A stretch of 64,000 nucleotides of DNA from NCBI RefSeq assembly GCF_000371805.1, contig NZ_AQUK01000001.1:880268-944267 (forward strand), written 5' to 3'. This document shows positions 8,070 to 18,204 of this stretch, piece after piece (the first letter of the stretch is position 1; every line of letters starts with the position of its first letter). The notes beneath the pieces were generated by a model. It made no database searches. It worked only from the letters and a program-made list of their open reading frames with translations, and was not told where the DNA came from. The stretch is from Methanocaldococcus villosus KIN24-T80. Its GTDB lineage: Archaea > AGJL01 > Methanococci > Methanococcales > Methanocaldococcaceae. The translations under genes and the position numbers were made by a program.

Positions 8070-8375
8070 ATGGATTATGATAAACTATTAAAGAGGTTGA
8101 AAGATAAAGATGGAATTACAGTTGGAGCTTACTATACAGGAGATTGGAGCTTATATTTAATGTTTATCTTTGGATCTATTATAGTAGGAAGGATTTATGG
8201 AAACACAATGATGGTTATTATCTCTTTAATGTCTTTAGCTTTGCTATTTTCAGTGCCCTCTCTAATATTCCACTTCAAAAAGGAGAATTCAAACAATATT
8301 AATACACAACTTTTTTGGTTTTCCATATTTTTAGGAGCTTTAGCTTTAATAATATTTATAGCTAAGGTGAAATAA
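8070..8375 (+). CDS. ehbH: Small membrane subunit of energy-converting hydrogenase B (EhbH-like)
   Basis: The protein has about 101 residues with three predicted membrane helices (near residues 30-50, 53-70 and 85-100). It is the first gene of the second ehb unit. The letter is assigned by position: it sits immediately before an MnhB-domain protein (EhbI), as EhbH does in other methanogens. ATG 8070 is preferred to GTG 8061 because the GTGAT at 8061-8065 fits a ribosome binding site. One base separates its stop from ehbI. The exact subunit letter is uncertain. Confidence 0.6.
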   Translation: MDYDKLLKRLKDKDGITVGAYYTGDWSLYLMFIFGSIIVGRIYGNTMMVIISLMSLALLFSVPSLIFHFKKENSNNINTQLFWFSIFLGALALIIFIAKVK

Positions 8376-8376
8376 T

Positions 8377-9156
8377 ATGAGTAGAGAGATAATAGTTTCT
8401 ATCTCATTCTTAATATTTGGTGTATCACTTTTATTAGCATTGTGGAATATCCATGTTTCTCCAGGTGTTAATTTGATTTATTTAAAAAACTATATTATCC
8501 CAAACTATGTTTGTGCTGTTGTTTTTGATTGGAGGGCTTATGATACATTAGGAGAAGCTTTAGTTTTAGTTGTAGCTGTCATGATATCATGGGTTATATT
8601 TGGAAAATCTTTATATGATAACAGTTTTTTAAAAGAACTTTTTAAGATTCCAGAATCAGATGATTATATAACTCTTCAAAAATGGGGAGAATTTACAAAC
8701 ATAATTGAGTTTTTAGCTTTTCCTATGAGTATTTTAATGGTTGGTTTGGGTATAATAACTATATTAGGAGGTCATATAACCCCTGGAGGAGGTTTTCAGG
8801 GGGGAGCATTAATAGCTGGGGCATTTATATTATCTGTTGTGGCCTTTGGTTCAAAAACTCCACTATGGTTTGATCATAAGTATTTAGAGAAATTAGAGGC
8901 ATTAGGGGCATTAGGATATTTATTAATAGGCTTATTAGGGATGGTGTTTGGAGGGTATTATTTATTTAACTTCTACTCTGTGAATGGTTTTATAATATTC
9001 CCATCTCCAAAAGAGATTGTAACAGCTGGGATAATCCCTTATTTAAATATATTTGTTGGATTAAAAGTTCTTGCAGGGTTATCTACAGCATCATTTTTGT
9101 TATCCTGTGAAAAGGTTATAATTGAAAGGATAGAGAAATCTGAAGAGAAGTGGTAG
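8377..9156 (+). CDS. ehbI: Energy-converting hydrogenase B subunit EhbI (MnhB/MrpB-domain membrane protein)
   Basis: The 259-residue polytopic protein carries the MrpB/MnhB signature [18 protein letters not shown] (about residues 132-149), known from Na+/H+ antiporter complexes and membrane-bound hydrogenases. An N-terminal helix pair (1-25, 60-80) and C-terminal helices (175-200, 225-245) surround it. In Ehb it is thought to take part in ion translocation. It lies between ehbH and ehbJ with minimal spacing, so the genes form one transcript. The domain separates this cluster from Eha. Confidence 0.75.
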   Translation: MSREIIVSISFLIFGVSLLLALWNIHVSPGVNLIYLKNYIIPNYVCAVVFDWRAYDTLGEALVLVVAVMISWVIFGKSLYDNSFLKELFKIPESDDYITLQKWGEFTNIIEFLAFPMSILMVGLGIITILGGHITPGGGFQGGALIAGAFILSVVAFGSKTPLWFDHKYLEKLEALGALGYLLIGLLGMVFGGYYLFNFYSVNGFIIFPSPKEIVTAGIIPYLNIFVGLKVLAGLSTASFLLSCEKVIIERIEKSEEKW

Positions 9157-9158
9157 AG

Positions 9159-9377
9159 ATGATAAGCTTATTGTATCCATCAGTACTGTCATTTATTGTA
9201 GGGTTTATAGTAGGGATAAAATATAGAGAGAAGATAAGGAATAAATTACTAATAATTATCTTATCTATAGTAATAGCTTACTTTTTAGGAAGTTTTCCTT
9301 ACTATAATTTACCTATATCATTTTCTTATGTGTCTGCTGTTTTAGGAGTTATTTTTGGTAATATGGTGAGAAAATGA
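9159..9377 (+). CDS. ehbJ: Energy-converting hydrogenase B small membrane subunit EhbJ
   Basis: The roughly 72-residue protein has two or three hydrophobic helices and a short basic loop (KYREKIRNK). It lies between the MnhB-type subunit and the polyferredoxin, the place of EhbJ. ATG 9159 is chosen over GTG 9150 because GGTAGAG lies just upstream. Its stop overlaps the ehbK ATG by 4 nt. It has no catalytic motif and is probably an integral scaffold of the complex. Confidence 0.55.
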   Translation: MISLLYPSVLSFIVGFIVGIKYREKIRNKLLIIILSIVIAYFLGSFPYYNLPISFSYVSAVLGVIFGNMVRK

Positions 9378-10768
9378 TTATAACTCTACTAGATAAGTGT
9401 CGACCAAAGGATGAGTGTAAATCCTGTCCTTTCTATACAAAAACATCCAAATGTATTGAAGCTTGTCCTACAGATGCTATTTTTTTATTAAATAATAAAA
9501 GCTTTTCCTGCCTAACATGTGGTCAATGTGCCGAAGCTTGTCCAAATAAAGCAATAAGGAAGAATGAATTTGGAGGTTATTATGTGGATAGAAAGAGATG
9601 TAATGGTTGTGGCCTTTGTGAAAAAGCCTGTCCTATAGGGATAATAAAGCTTGTTGAAAAGGGGGGAAGAAAGTTTCCAATGGGTATATGTAGTATGTGT
9701 GGGGCATGTGTAGAGGTTTGCCCATACAATGCAAGGGTCAGCTCTTATGAGTTATTAAATACTAAAAGAGATAAACTTGCTGATATATATTTAAAAGCTT
9801 TATCTAAAATTTTAAAAGTTGATTTAAAGAGAGAAAATATAGAAGAAATGAGAAAAATAAAAGAGAAGAGAGTAAATATAAAAATAGATAAAGATAAATG
9901 TGTTGGATGTTTGAGATGCTCATATCTTTGCCCTAAAGATACAATTAAACCAATTAATGTTAATGCCTGTACACTCTGTAATTTATGTCATGAACACTGC
10001 CCTGTAGATGCTATTGAATATGGAGAGGTAAAAGAGGGTTGTATATTATGCTTTAACTGTGTTAATATCTGCCCAAACAGTGTATTAAAAGTTGAGAATT
10101 TTAAAGTAGTTAAATTAAAAGAAGATAAAAAAATTAAACCTAAAAACTACTGTATAAACTGTGGTTTGTGTGCCTTGGAATGTAAAAGTGGAGCTTTAAA
10201 ATTTGAAGATAATAGATTATATTATTCTCCAGATCTATGTTGGAAATGTTTGAAATGTGTGGAAGTTTGTCCACAAAATGTTAGAGAGTTGAAAGGAGAT
10301 ATAATTATAGGTGGTTGTTCTCTATGTGAAATTTGTATAAATAACTGCCCAGAGAATGCTATAGAAATAGAAGAAAAGATATTTGAAAATATCAAAGATG
10401 ATAGATGTATAGTTTGTGGAACTTGTTCAAATGTTTGTCCAATGAATGCTATAATAATAGATAAAACTAATAAGACAATTATGTTTAAGGATAACTGTAT
10501 AGCTTGTGAAAACTGCTCAATTCACTGTCCAAGAGATATAATTCCTAATACAACAGGATTTAAAAAAGTTGTAGATAAGGAAAGATCATTTATAAGAACT
10601 GATATGAGCCTTTGTATAAAATGTGGATTGTGTAATAAAGCATGTCCAAATGAATGTATAGATTATGGGGTTATAGATTATGATAAATGTGAATTTTGTG
10701 GAGCTTGCTACAACACCTGCCCTGTAAAGGCTATTTACTTATATAGAAGTTGGAAGATAAAAGAATAA
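9374..10768 (+). CDS. ehbK: Polyferredoxin EhbK of energy-converting hydrogenase B
   Basis: The 464-residue iron-sulfur protein has 13 canonical CxxCxxCxxxC motifs plus one atypical N-terminal set (Cys9, 15, 18, 27, 31), so it may bind about 14 [4Fe-4S] clusters. Spacing is uneven: four clusters in the first 120 residues, then a Lys/Glu-rich linker (about 125-170), then the rest. It should pass electrons between the hydrogenase module and soluble ferredoxin. The seventh canonical set ends CK rather than CP. It is the last gene of the unit. Confidence 0.85.
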   Translation: MIITLLDKCRPKDECKSCPFYTKTSKCIEACPTDAIFLLNNKSFSCLTCGQCAEACPNKAIRKNEFGGYYVDRKRCNGCGLCEKACPIGIIKLVEKGGRKFPMGICSMCGACVEVCPYNARVSSYELLNTKRDKLADIYLKALSKILKVDLKRENIEEMRKIKEKRVNIKIDKDKCVGCLRCSYLCPKDTIKPINVNACTLCNLCHEHCPVDAIEYGEVKEGCILCFNCVNICPNSVLKVENFKVVKLKEDKKIKPKNYCINCGLCALECKSGALKFEDNRLYYSPDLCWKCLKCVEVCPQNVRELKGDIIIGGCSLCEICINNCPENAIEIEEKIFENIKDDRCIVCGTCSNVCPMNAIIIDKTNKTIMFKDNCIACENCSIHCPRDIIPNTTGFKKVVDKERSFIRTDMSLCIKCGLCNKACPNECIDYGVIDYDKCEFCGACYNTCPVKAIYLYRSWKIKE

Positions 10769-10835
10769 TATTGCTATATATTATGTAGTTAAATTTATAT
10801 ATAAATATAAAGCTAATTCTGTATTGGTGATATTT

Positions 10836-12086
10836 ATGGTTTTTGAAGAATTTATCACAGGTCTAAAAAAGGAGGATAAAAAATTTACAGATAATCTTAA
10901 AAAAGATAATATTTTAGAAAATGAGATAAAAGAAAAATCTAAAATAGCTGAATTGGAGAGTAAGATATTAAAATTAGAAATGGAAAAGAAGGAATTAGAA
11001 AGGGAAAATTTACAACTTTTAAAAGAAATTGAAGTTTTAAGAAGAGAATTAGATAGAATGAGAGTACCTCCATTGATTGTAGGGACAGTTGTAGATAAAA
11101 TAAGTGATAGAAAGGTTGTTGTTAAAAGCTCTACTGGACCAAACTTTTTAGTAAGTGTTTCTCACTTTGTAGATCCTGACAAATTAACTCCTGGGACAAG
11201 GGTGTGTTTAAATCAGCAGACTTTGACTGTTGTTGATATTTTGCCAGAGAGTAAAGATTACAGAGCAAAAGCTATGGAAGTAGATGAACGACCAAATGTT
11301 AGATATAGTGATATTGGAGGATTAGATAAACAAATACAGGAAATTAGAGAAGTTGTTGAGCTGCCATTAAAACATCCTGAACTATTTGAAAAAGTAGGTA
11401 TTGAACCACCAAAAGGTGTTCTCTTATATGGACCACCAGGAACAGGAAAGACATTATTAGCTAAAGCTGTAGCTACAGAAACTAATGCAACATTTATAAG
11501 AGTTGTGGGTTCAGAGTTAGTTAAAAAGTTTATTGGAGAAGGGGCTCAATTGGTTAAAGATATATTTAAATTAGCTAAAGAAAAGGCTCCTTCTATAATA
11601 TTCATTGATGAAATAGATGCTATAGCTGCAAAAAGGACAGAAGCACTAACTGGTGGAGATAGGGAAGTTCAAAGGACACTAATGCAATTGTTAGCAGAAA
11701 TGGATGGGTTTGATCCAAGAGGAGATGTTAAAGTTATAGCAGCAACAAATAGATTAGATATCTTAGATCCAGCCATTTTAAGGCCTGGAAGATTTGATAG
11801 AATTATAGAAGTTCCACCTCCAGATGAAAAAGGAAGATTAGAGATATTAAAAATCCATACAAGAAATATGAACTTAAAAGATGTGGATTTAGAAGAAATA
11901 GCTAAAATTACAGAAGGTTGTGTAGGTGCTGATATAAAAGCTATATGTACTGAAGCAGGGATGAATGCTATCAGAGAATTTAGAGATTATGTAACTATGG
12001 ATGACTTTAGAAAGGCTGTTGAGAAAGTTATGGGCAAAAGAATTAAAAAAGAAGAACCTGCACATCTTTCAGTATTATATAGATAA
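10836..12086 (+). CDS. pan: Proteasome-activating nucleotidase (PAN)
   Basis: PAN is the AAA+ hexamer that unfolds proteins and feeds them to the 20S proteasome. The 416 residues have an N-terminal coiled coil (about 25-75), an OB domain ending in QQTLTVVDI, then the AAA domain. That domain has Walker A GPPGTGKT (near 200), Walker [10 protein letters not shown] (near 253), sensor AATNR and arginine finger RPGRFDR. The C terminus LYR is the HbYX motif that opens the proteasome gate. Start ATG 10836 follows GGTGAT and matches the MVFEEF start of M. jannaschii PAN; the upstream TTG/GTG are part of the leader. It is monocistronic, with a T-rich stretch after the stop. Confidence 0.97.
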   Translation: MVFEEFITGLKKEDKKFTDNLKKDNILENEIKEKSKIAELESKILKLEMEKKELERENLQLLKEIEVLRRELDRMRVPPLIVGTVVDKISDRKVVVKSSTGPNFLVSVSHFVDPDKLTPGTRVCLNQQTLTVVDILPESKDYRAKAMEVDERPNVRYSDIGGLDKQIQEIREVVELPLKHPELFEKVGIEPPKGVLLYGPPGTGKTLLAKAVATETNATFIRVVGSELVKKFIGEGAQLVKDIFKLAKEKAPSIIFIDEIDAIAAKRTEALTGGDREVQRTLMQLLAEMDGFDPRGDVKVIAATNRLDILDPAILRPGRFDRIIEVPPPDEKGRLEILKIHTRNMNLKDVDLEEIAKITEGCVGADIKAICTEAGMNAIREFRDYVTMDDFRKAVEKVMGKRIKKEEPAHLSVLYR

Positions 12087-12106
12087 ACTTTTTTTATTTT
12101 TTATAT
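12087..12106 (+). terminator. T-rich transcription terminator after pan
   Basis: Immediately after the pan stop the plus strand has runs of seven and six Ts separated by single A or AT. There is no hairpin, which is the usual archaeal termination signal. Confidence 0.45.
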
Positions 12107-12142
12107 TTAAAATTTATAGATGGCTCTTTTATTTTTATAATG

Positions 12143-12396
12143 TTTTTTATCCTTGTTTTAATGGATGAGCGATTCAAACACCTTGAATACTTGCTTGACA
12201 TGGTTAGATATGCTGTTTCCATCCTTGTTTTAATGGATAAGCGATTCAAACCTGGCCATTGATGACATTGACACTTACGTCGATGGTTTCCATCCTTGTT
12301 TTAATGGATGAGCGATTCAAACATTACAAAATTATGTATATTGTGAAGATATTGATGATGTTTCCATCCTTGTTTTAATGGATAAGCGATTCAAAC
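12143..12396 (-). CRISPR. CRISPR array: four 37-nt repeats, three spacers (35, 34 and 37 nt)
   Basis: Repeats lie at 12143-12179, 12215-12251, 12286-12322 and 12360-12396. In the direction of transcription (minus) the repeat starts GTTTGAATCGC and ends AAGGATGGAAAC; the GGAAAC end is the usual 3' end of archaeal repeats. One internal base varies (TCAT or TTAT in GC-TCATCC / GC-TTATCC). The leftmost repeat has three changes at its outer end, as expected for the leader-distal terminal repeat. Orientation is supported by the long leader on the right. No cas gene is in the window, so processing and interference must be supplied from elsewhere. Confidence 0.95.
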
Positions 12397-12750
12397 CCTA
12401 TGCAACCACTAACTATATTCGCCAAAACTCCTATATAAATCTTTCTTTTCCCATGCGATTTTTCTTACTACCCAATTATTAAAACCTTTATAAAGTTAAG
12501 AAAGATTATGCAAATTATTTATAAATATAACGCACAACTGTATCATAAAATATAAACAATTATAACTTATCTAACTAAAATAAAAACAAACTAAACATAA
12601 AACCATAAAAATAAAAATAAATAACAAAAATAATTAAAAAATCTCAATTTTAATTTGAAAAAATCATTATTACTTTTTCCCGATTTTCTCATACAAATTT
12701 TAACAAGAGGATATATAAAGGCAAGAAAAGTTAATTAAAAAGATTGATAT
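12397..12750 (-). repeat. CRISPR leader (left copy), with pre-crRNA promoter
   Basis: The stretch between the first repeat and phoU has no ORF and is extremely A+T-rich. A TATA-like TTTATATA (12432-12439, minus) lies about 36 nt before the first repeat, so transcription should start roughly 10 nt upstream of it. Bases 12468-12750 recur, inverted and nearly identical, at 63719-64000. This identifies the segment as a conserved leader module shared by two arrays. Confidence 0.85.
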
Positions 12751-12768
12751 AGTTATTAGAAAATTAAT

Positions 12769-13437
12769 TTATTTTTTTATTTCTTCCTCTAATTCCCACT
12801 CTTTTATCCTTTCTCCTGTTAGCATGAATACTATTCTATCACCTATAGAAGCTACAATGTTACCACTTCTCTCTAAATACTTTCCTGCAAAAATGATCTC
12901 AGTGTAAAGAGTGATTTTATTTGGATTTTCTATAATTTTTGTTAGCATACTTCTATACAATTGTTCAAACAATTCATGTAACTTCTTATCCATATTATAT
13001 ACTTCTATAGCTAACTTTTCATCTCTATTTTTGAATGCATCCATAGCTTCATCAAGCATATCTAATAAATAATTTTTCATAACAATTAATAACTCATTAT
13101 ATCTTTTTCCTTCAATATCAGATTTTAACAAAAGTTTGCAAATCTTTGAAGCATTATCACCAACCTTCTCAAGCTTTGAAGAAATCTTTAATACTGTTAT
13201 TATTTCCCTAAGATCTTCTGCTACAGGTTGATATAGAGCTAGGGATTTTATACATTTGTCCTCTATATTAATCTCCATAAGATCAATATCTACATCTTTT
13301 TTCCTTATGATCTTAGCATTATTTTTATCCCCTTCCATAAAAACCTTAATAGCATTTTCAGTTTGTTCTTTACAAAGATTGGCCATTTCCATTAAATCTC
13401 CTTCAAGTTCTTTTATGATAGCTTCAAATCTTCTCAT
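12769..13437 (-). CDS. phoU: PhoU-family phosphate uptake regulator
   Basis: The 222-residue all-helical protein has two PhoU repeats. The metal-binding helix motifs appear in the repeats as [10 protein letters not shown] (near 92) and [12 protein letters not shown] (near 190). PhoU restrains the Pst transporter and links it to phosphate sensing; in archaea its signalling partners are unclear. It is the last gene of pstSCAB-phoU, 17 nt after pstB. Its stop is 19 nt from the edge of the CRISPR leader homology. Confidence 0.9.
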   Translation of the reverse strand: MRRFEAIIKELEGDLMEMANLCKEQTENAIKVFMEGDKNNAKIIRKKDVDIDLMEINIEDKCIKSLALYQPVAEDLREIITVLKISSKLEKVGDNASKICKLLLKSDIEGKRYNELLIVMKNYLLDMLDEAMDAFKNRDEKLAIEVYNMDKKLHELFEQLYRSMLTKIIENPNKITLYTEIIFAGKYLERSGNIVASIGDRIVFMLTGERIKEWELEEEIKK

Positions 13438-13454
13438 AATTTTCCCCTCTATAT

Positions 13455-14213
13455 TTAACCAAATCTACCCCTAATATAATCATCAGTTTCTTTCTTTTTT
13501 GGATTTAAGAAAATCTCTTCTGTTTTATCAAATTCAATTAATTTTCCCATTAAAAAGAATGCAGTATAATCAGATATTCTACTAGCCTGTTGCATATTAT
13601 GAGTTACAATAACAACAGTATAGTCTTTAGCAAGTTCAGTAATTAACTCTTCTATCTTTAATGTAGATATAGGATCTAATGCAGATGTAGGCTCATCCAT
13701 TAATAACACTTCTGGCTTTACTGCTATGGCTCTTGCTATGCACAACCTCTGTTGCTGCCCTCCAGAGAGCTTAAGAGCATTTTTATGTAATTCATCTTTA
13801 ACCTCATCCCATAGAGCAGCTTTTTTTAAAGCCCATTCTACTATCTTATCAAGTTCTTTCTTATTTTTAATTCCATGAATTCTTGGTCCAAAGGCTACAT
13901 TATCATAAATACTCATTGCAAATGGATTAGGTTTTTGAAAGACCATACCCACTCTTCTTCTTAACTCATAAACATCTACATCCTTATCATATATATTCTT
14001 CCCATCCAAAAATACCTTTCCTTCTATTCTAACATTTTCAATAAGATCATTCAATCTATTAAGACATCTTAAAAATGTTGATTTTCCACATCCTGATGGA
14101 CCTATTAATGCTGTTATTCTATTTTCATATATAGGAAGGGAAATATCAAATAAAGCCTGTTTTTCTCCATACCATAAATTTAAGTTTTTTGTTTCCATTT
14201 TTATTTTTTCCAT
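13455..14213 (-). CDS. pstB: Phosphate ABC transporter ATP-binding protein
   Basis: PstB (252 aa) powers high-affinity phosphate import. Visible motifs are Walker [10 protein letters not shown] (near 37), the Q-loop MVFQKPNPF, the signature LSGGQQQR (near 148), Walker B VLLMDEP and the switch His in [24 protein letters not shown] and [11 protein letters not shown] are typical of PstB rather than other importers. It lies 14 nt after pstA in the operon. Confidence 0.96.
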   Translation of the reverse strand: MEKIKMETKNLNLWYGEKQALFDISLPIYENRITALIGPSGCGKSTFLRCLNRLNDLIENVRIEGKVFLDGKNIYDKDVDVYELRRRVGMVFQKPNPFAMSIYDNVAFGPRIHGIKNKKELDKIVEWALKKAALWDEVKDELHKNALKLSGGQQQRLCIARAIAVKPEVLLMDEPTSALDPISTLKIEELITELAKDYTVVIVTHNMQQASRISDYTAFFLMGKLIEFDKTEEIFLNPKKKETDDYIRGRFG

Positions 14214-14227
14214 AAAATCCCTCCCAA

Positions 14228-15070
14228 TTATATTTTAATATCTTCTCTTAAAGCATATCTTATGGGAATAAAAATTGATAAGAATATGATTAACATAATT
14301 AAAGCCGTCCCCCATGCCATTTTATGGTCTTCAGGTGAAGGGCTATTTATAAGTTCATAAATTAACATAGGTATAGCCCCAATGGGTTTAAGGGGGTTTA
14401 ATAGATCAGGATAACTCTCATATAACCCCCCAATAGTAAAAATAAGTGGTGCTGTTTCTCCTGCAACTTTTGCCATTCCTATTAACATACCTGTGAGTAT
14501 TCCTTTTTTAGCCATTTTTGTTATAACTTTAAATATTACTTGTGCTCTTGTGCAGCCAAGAGCATAAGCCCCCTCTTTATATATTCTTGGAATTTCAGAC
14601 ATGGCTTCTTCTGTATATACTGCAACATAAGGAGTCATAATTAAAGCTAAAGCTAAAGCTCCAGCAATAGCTGAGAATGACCCAAGAGGAACTACAACAA
14701 CTGCCATTATGAATGTTCCCACTAAAATTGTTGGAAACTCTAACATAATCTGCAGTAAAACCCTTGTAGCTTTTCCTATAAAGCTCTTTGGAAACTCATA
14801 AGCATAAGTTCCTGCTAAAAATGCTAATGGAAGGCCAATTAAAGAAGCTAGAAAAGTTAAATATAATGTTCCAATTATGGCTGGTCCTATCCCTCCTTCA
14901 CTTTTAGTAGCTGTTAAAAATTTCAATCCTCCCTCTAAAACCACAGGTAGACCTTTTAATATTATAGAAAATATAATATGGAATAATGGTAAAACAGCCA
15001 AGAATGTCAAACATCCTATAACAATCAAAAATAATTTATCTTTTATCATTCTAATTCTTTTATGACTCAT
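14228..15070 (-). CDS. pstA: Phosphate ABC transporter permease PstA
   Basis: The 280-residue permease has about six membrane helices and the BPD-transport EAA loop ([19 protein letters not shown], about 164-182) that contacts PstB. The segment [20 protein letters not shown] is a PstA-type helix. It pairs with PstC. The gap to pstC is 9 nt. Confidence 0.93.
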   Translation of the reverse strand: MSHKRIRMIKDKLFLIVIGCLTFLAVLPLFHIIFSIILKGLPVVLEGGLKFLTATKSEGGIGPAIIGTLYLTFLASLIGLPLAFLAGTYAYEFPKSFIGKATRVLLQIMLEFPTILVGTFIMAVVVVPLGSFSAIAGALALALIMTPYVAVYTEEAMSEIPRIYKEGAYALGCTRAQVIFKVITKMAKKGILTGMLIGMAKVAGETAPLIFTIGGLYESYPDLLNPLKPIGAIPMLIYELINSPSPEDHKMAWGTALIMLIIFLSIFIPIRYALREDIKI

Positions 15071-15079
15071 AAAAACCCC

Positions 15080-16018
15080 TCAATGACTTATTTGCTTCCT
15101 CCATTTCATTAAATAAATCACTCCAATAATATTAACCACTAATCCAATTATAAATAGCACTAAACCTGCAGCATACAAGGTAGAGAGCATATATTCATAG
15201 AGATTGGCATTTCCAAATTGATTAGCTATTAATGAAGAGATTGTGTAACCCGGAGCAAAGAGTTTGTATGTTAAATTAAATGAGTTTCCTATAACTAATG
15301 AAACAGCAACTGTTTCTCCTAAAGCTCTACCAAATGCTAATATAAATCCTGAGACTATAGCTGGTGATATGTATTTAATAAGTTGTTTTGTGGCCTCATA
15401 TTTTGTACAACCTAAAGCATACAGCCCTTCTTTATAAACTTGTGGTATCATAGCATAAGCTTCTCTAATAATAGCTGAAGCAAAAGGAGTGACCATAATA
15501 CCTAACAGTATTCCTGCAGCAAAATATGAATAACCTGTTATTGGAGGGTAATTAAATAATGGAATAAAAGAGAAATGTTCATATAATATCTTCATTACAG
15601 TGTCTTTTAATATAGGAACTAAAAAGAATGCCCCCCAAATACCATATATTATTGTAGGTAATCCTGCCATAATGTCTGAGATAATAACTAAAATCTGCTT
15701 TAGCCATTTTGGAGCATAGTCATTAACAAAAATCGCAAAACATATTGCTATAGGAATAGCAAAAATAACAGCTATTGTAGCTGTATATACACTTCCCCAT
15801 ATGGCAGCAGCTAATCCATATTTTTCTCTTGAAGCTTCCTCTGCTGCTATCCATATATTTTTTATAAAAAGATCTATTCCAAACTTCTCTATAGCTGGAT
15901 AGGCATTAATAAAATATGATAATAACATTGTAATAAAAATTAAAAAAACAATTAAAATTGCTGGAAAGGTTATAATAACAAAACTATCAATCTTTTTAAA
16001 TATTTTCTTAAAATTCAT
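15080..16018 (-). CDS. pstC: Phosphate ABC transporter permease PstC
   Basis: The 312-residue permease has six helices. The EAA loop reads YKEGLYALGCTKYEATKQL (about 196-214), and the PstC-type segment GRALGETVAVSLVIGN (about 231-246) follows. The first periplasmic loop (about 45-70) is long, as usual for PstC. A 73-nt gap separates it from pstS, so pstS may have extra transcripts. Confidence 0.93.
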   Translation of the reverse strand: MNFKKIFKKIDSFVIITFPAILIVFLIFITMLLSYFINAYPAIEKFGIDLFIKNIWIAAEEASREKYGLAAAIWGSVYTATIAVIFAIPIAICFAIFVNDYAPKWLKQILVIISDIMAGLPTIIYGIWGAFFLVPILKDTVMKILYEHFSFIPLFNYPPITGYSYFAAGILLGIMVTPFASAIIREAYAMIPQVYKEGLYALGCTKYEATKQLIKYISPAIVSGFILAFGRALGETVAVSLVIGNSFNLTYKLFAPGYTISSLIANQFGNANLYEYMLSTLYAAGLVLFIIGLVVNIIGVIYLMKWRKQISH

Positions 16019-16091
16019 ATAATCCCTCCAAATGTTAATTACATTTAAAAAAGTAAAAAATAAGGTATAAAAAAGTTATTGATTATGTTTT

Positions 16092-17201
16092 TTACTCCTT
16101 AACCATGTCTATAGCCTTTAAGCCTATTTGAGCTACTTCTGGTGGTAAGCCTACATAACCTTCAGCCAAGTGCTCTGGCTTCTGTCCTTCAGTCAATACC
16201 CACTTTACAAATGTTTTGACAGCTTTAGCTTCTTCTGTGGAATAGTGCTTTTTATTTTTATTCTCCCAAACTAAGAAGTGTGTAAATGCTACAATTGGAT
16301 ATGCATTTTTTCCAGGAGCATTTAATAACTGTTTTAGATCTTCCTTATAACCTTCTGTAGGATCAGGAATATTTGCTTTAACAGCTGCTACAGCTGCTTT
16401 TATTGTTTCATCTGTAGGAGTTACAAAGTTTCCAGCTTTATTTTTAATAGCTGCTACAGGTAAATTATTCTTTATAGTATATGAAAGCTCAGTATATGCT
16501 ATTGAATAAGGAGTTTTTTCTAAAATTGCTATAACTCCTGGGTTTCCTTTACCTCCAATCCCTCCTAAATTTGATGGCCAATTTTTACCAACATAATCAC
16601 TTGGCCACAATCCATTTGTAGCTAAGTTTAAATATGTTGTAAATATCTTTGTAGTTCCACTAGCATCAGATCTGTGTATTGTTACAATCTCTTTATGAGG
16701 TAGATTTAAACCAGGATTTAATTCTTTTATAGCTGGATCATCCCAATATTTTATATCTCCTTTAAATATCTTTGCTATGACTTCTGGAGTTAAATTTAAT
16801 GTAGCTTTTCCTATTTCTGGAACATTGTAAGTTACAACAACAGCACCAACAATTTCAGGGAATTGTAATGGCTGATCTCCTGTAGATAAGAATTTTTTCC
16901 ACATCTTTTCAGTAACTGGTGGATCACTTCTACCTATATGTGTTAACCCTTTCAAAAATGCATCCTGACCATGCCCAGAACCTCCACCTTCATATTCAAC
17001 CTTTATATTTGGATACTCTTTTTGGAAGTCAGCAATCCACTTTTCTATTTGATACTTTGGAAAAGTAGCTCCTGTAGTTCTAATGGTAATTATTTTCTGA
17101 GTTTCTTTCTGAGAACTTTTTTCATTAACACATCCTGCCAAGAAAGATGTAGAGATTAGGATTGTTAGTAGGATTATTAAGATTTTCCTCAAATTTTTCA
17201 C
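16092..17201 (-). CDS. pstS: Phosphate-binding lipoprotein PstS
   Basis: This is the extracytoplasmic phosphate receptor (369 aa). The signal peptide ends in lipobox LAGC (Cys24), so it is lipid-anchored. Phosphate-binding motifs of the family are present: TGATFPKYQIEKW, EYEGGGSGHGQDAFLKG and HRSDASGTTKIFTTYL. It is first in pstSCAB-phoU and divergent from cheR; the 150-bp gap between them should contain both promoters. Phosphate limitation is the expected inducer, but no known archaeal Pho box could be assigned. Confidence 0.95.
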   Translation of the reverse strand: MKNLRKILIILLTILISTSFLAGCVNEKSSQKETQKIITIRTTGATFPKYQIEKWIADFQKEYPNIKVEYEGGGSGHGQDAFLKGLTHIGRSDPPVTEKMWKKFLSTGDQPLQFPEIVGAVVVTYNVPEIGKATLNLTPEVIAKIFKGDIKYWDDPAIKELNPGLNLPHKEIVTIHRSDASGTTKIFTTYLNLATNGLWPSDYVGKNWPSNLGGIGGKGNPGVIAILEKTPYSIAYTELSYTIKNNLPVAAIKNKAGNFVTPTDETIKAAVAAVKANIPDPTEGYKEDLKQLLNAPGKNAYPIVAFTHFLVWENKNKKHYSTEEAKAVKTFVKWVLTEGQKPEHLAEGYVGLPPEVAQIGLKAIDMVKE

Positions 17202-17351
17202 CTCCAGTATGGCATCAATATGTTAATAGCATAAAAGTATTATTTAAAATTTACTATTTTGAATTATAATTCATAAAATATGAACAATATAAAAGATATA
17301 TAAATATTAATAGAATAATAATTGAATTAAAAACAATAAAAAAGTGAAATA

Positions 17352-18203
17352 ATGATGATATCAAGGGATGATGTAGAAAGTTTGGATCCTATAGAAAAGA
17401 TGTATTTTAAAAGAATACTATCATTTATAAAAAACACTTTAAAAATTGATGTTACTCAATATAAAGAGAGTTATATTATAAGAAGAATAAGAGTAAGAAT
17501 GAAAGCTACAAAATGTCAAAGTTTTAAAGAATATTATGAATATCTTAAAACCCATAAAGAAGAGCATGAGGAGTTAGCTAACACTTTAACAGTTAACGTT
17601 ACTGAATTTTGGAGAGATATTACTGTATATAAGGAGATAATGAAAATTATTGATAATTGGGTAGCTGATAGATCAATAAGAAAGCTGAGAATCTGGAGTG
17701 CAGGTTGTTCTTCTGGGGAAGAGCCTTATGGAGTAGCTATTATATTAAATGAAGCAATAGAGAAGCATAAAAGAAAGTTATTATTGGCATCAATTATTGG
17801 GACTGATATTGATAAGGAGGTTTTAAATAAAGCTAGGATTGGAATTTATCACATAAAACAATTAAAAAATTTACCCCCTCATATAATTGAGAAGTATTTT
17901 ATCAAACTAAATGAGGAAGAATATCAGATAAAACAGATCATTAAAAAATATGTAAAATTTCAATTACATGATCTAATAAAAGATCCTCCATTAAAAAATA
18001 TGGATATGATATTATGTAGAAATGTTATCATTTATTTTGATAAAAAGATACAAGAAGAAATATTTTTAAAATTTTATGAAGCTCTAAATCCTGGAGGATT
18101 TTTAGTGTTGGGTAAAACAGAGATATTACATGGAGAGGCTAAAAAGTTATTTAAAACATATAATGCTAGGGAAAGGATATATCAAAAACCAAAAGAAGAA
18201 TAA
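17352..18203 (+). CDS. cheR: Chemotaxis protein methyltransferase CheR
   Basis: CheR uses S-adenosylmethionine to methylate glutamates of chemoreceptors (adaptation). The 283 residues have the N-terminal helical domain (about 12-90), including VNVTEFWRD, then the SAM-binding loop IWSAGCSSGEEPYG (about 116-129) and the ILCRNVIIYFD motif near 220. No receptor-tethering beta insert is obvious. It faces the minus-strand cheC genes, with stops 1 nt apart. CheA, CheW, CheB, CheD and receptors are absent here. Confidence 0.93.
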   Translation: MMISRDDVESLDPIEKMYFKRILSFIKNTLKIDVTQYKESYIIRRIRVRMKATKCQSFKEYYEYLKTHKEEHEELANTLTVNVTEFWRDITVYKEIMKIIDNWVADRSIRKLRIWSAGCSSGEEPYGVAIILNEAIEKHKRKLLLASIIGTDIDKEVLNKARIGIYHIKQLKNLPPHIIEKYFIKLNEEEYQIKQIIKKYVKFQLHDLIKDPPLKNMDMILCRNVIIYFDKKIQEEIFLKFYEALNPGGFLVLGKTEILHGEAKKLFKTYNARERIYQKPKEE

Positions 18204-18204
18204 A

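Noticed and set aside
4083-10768. Assigning the hydrogenase genes to Eha
   Set aside because: The MnhB-domain subunit, the separated large subunit and the polyferredoxin placement fit Ehb better. Some uncertainty remains for the small membrane subunits.
12751-12768. cas genes or further repeats between the leader and phoU
   Set aside because: Only a few A+T-rich bases separate the leader homology from the phoU stop; no repeat-like sequence is present there.
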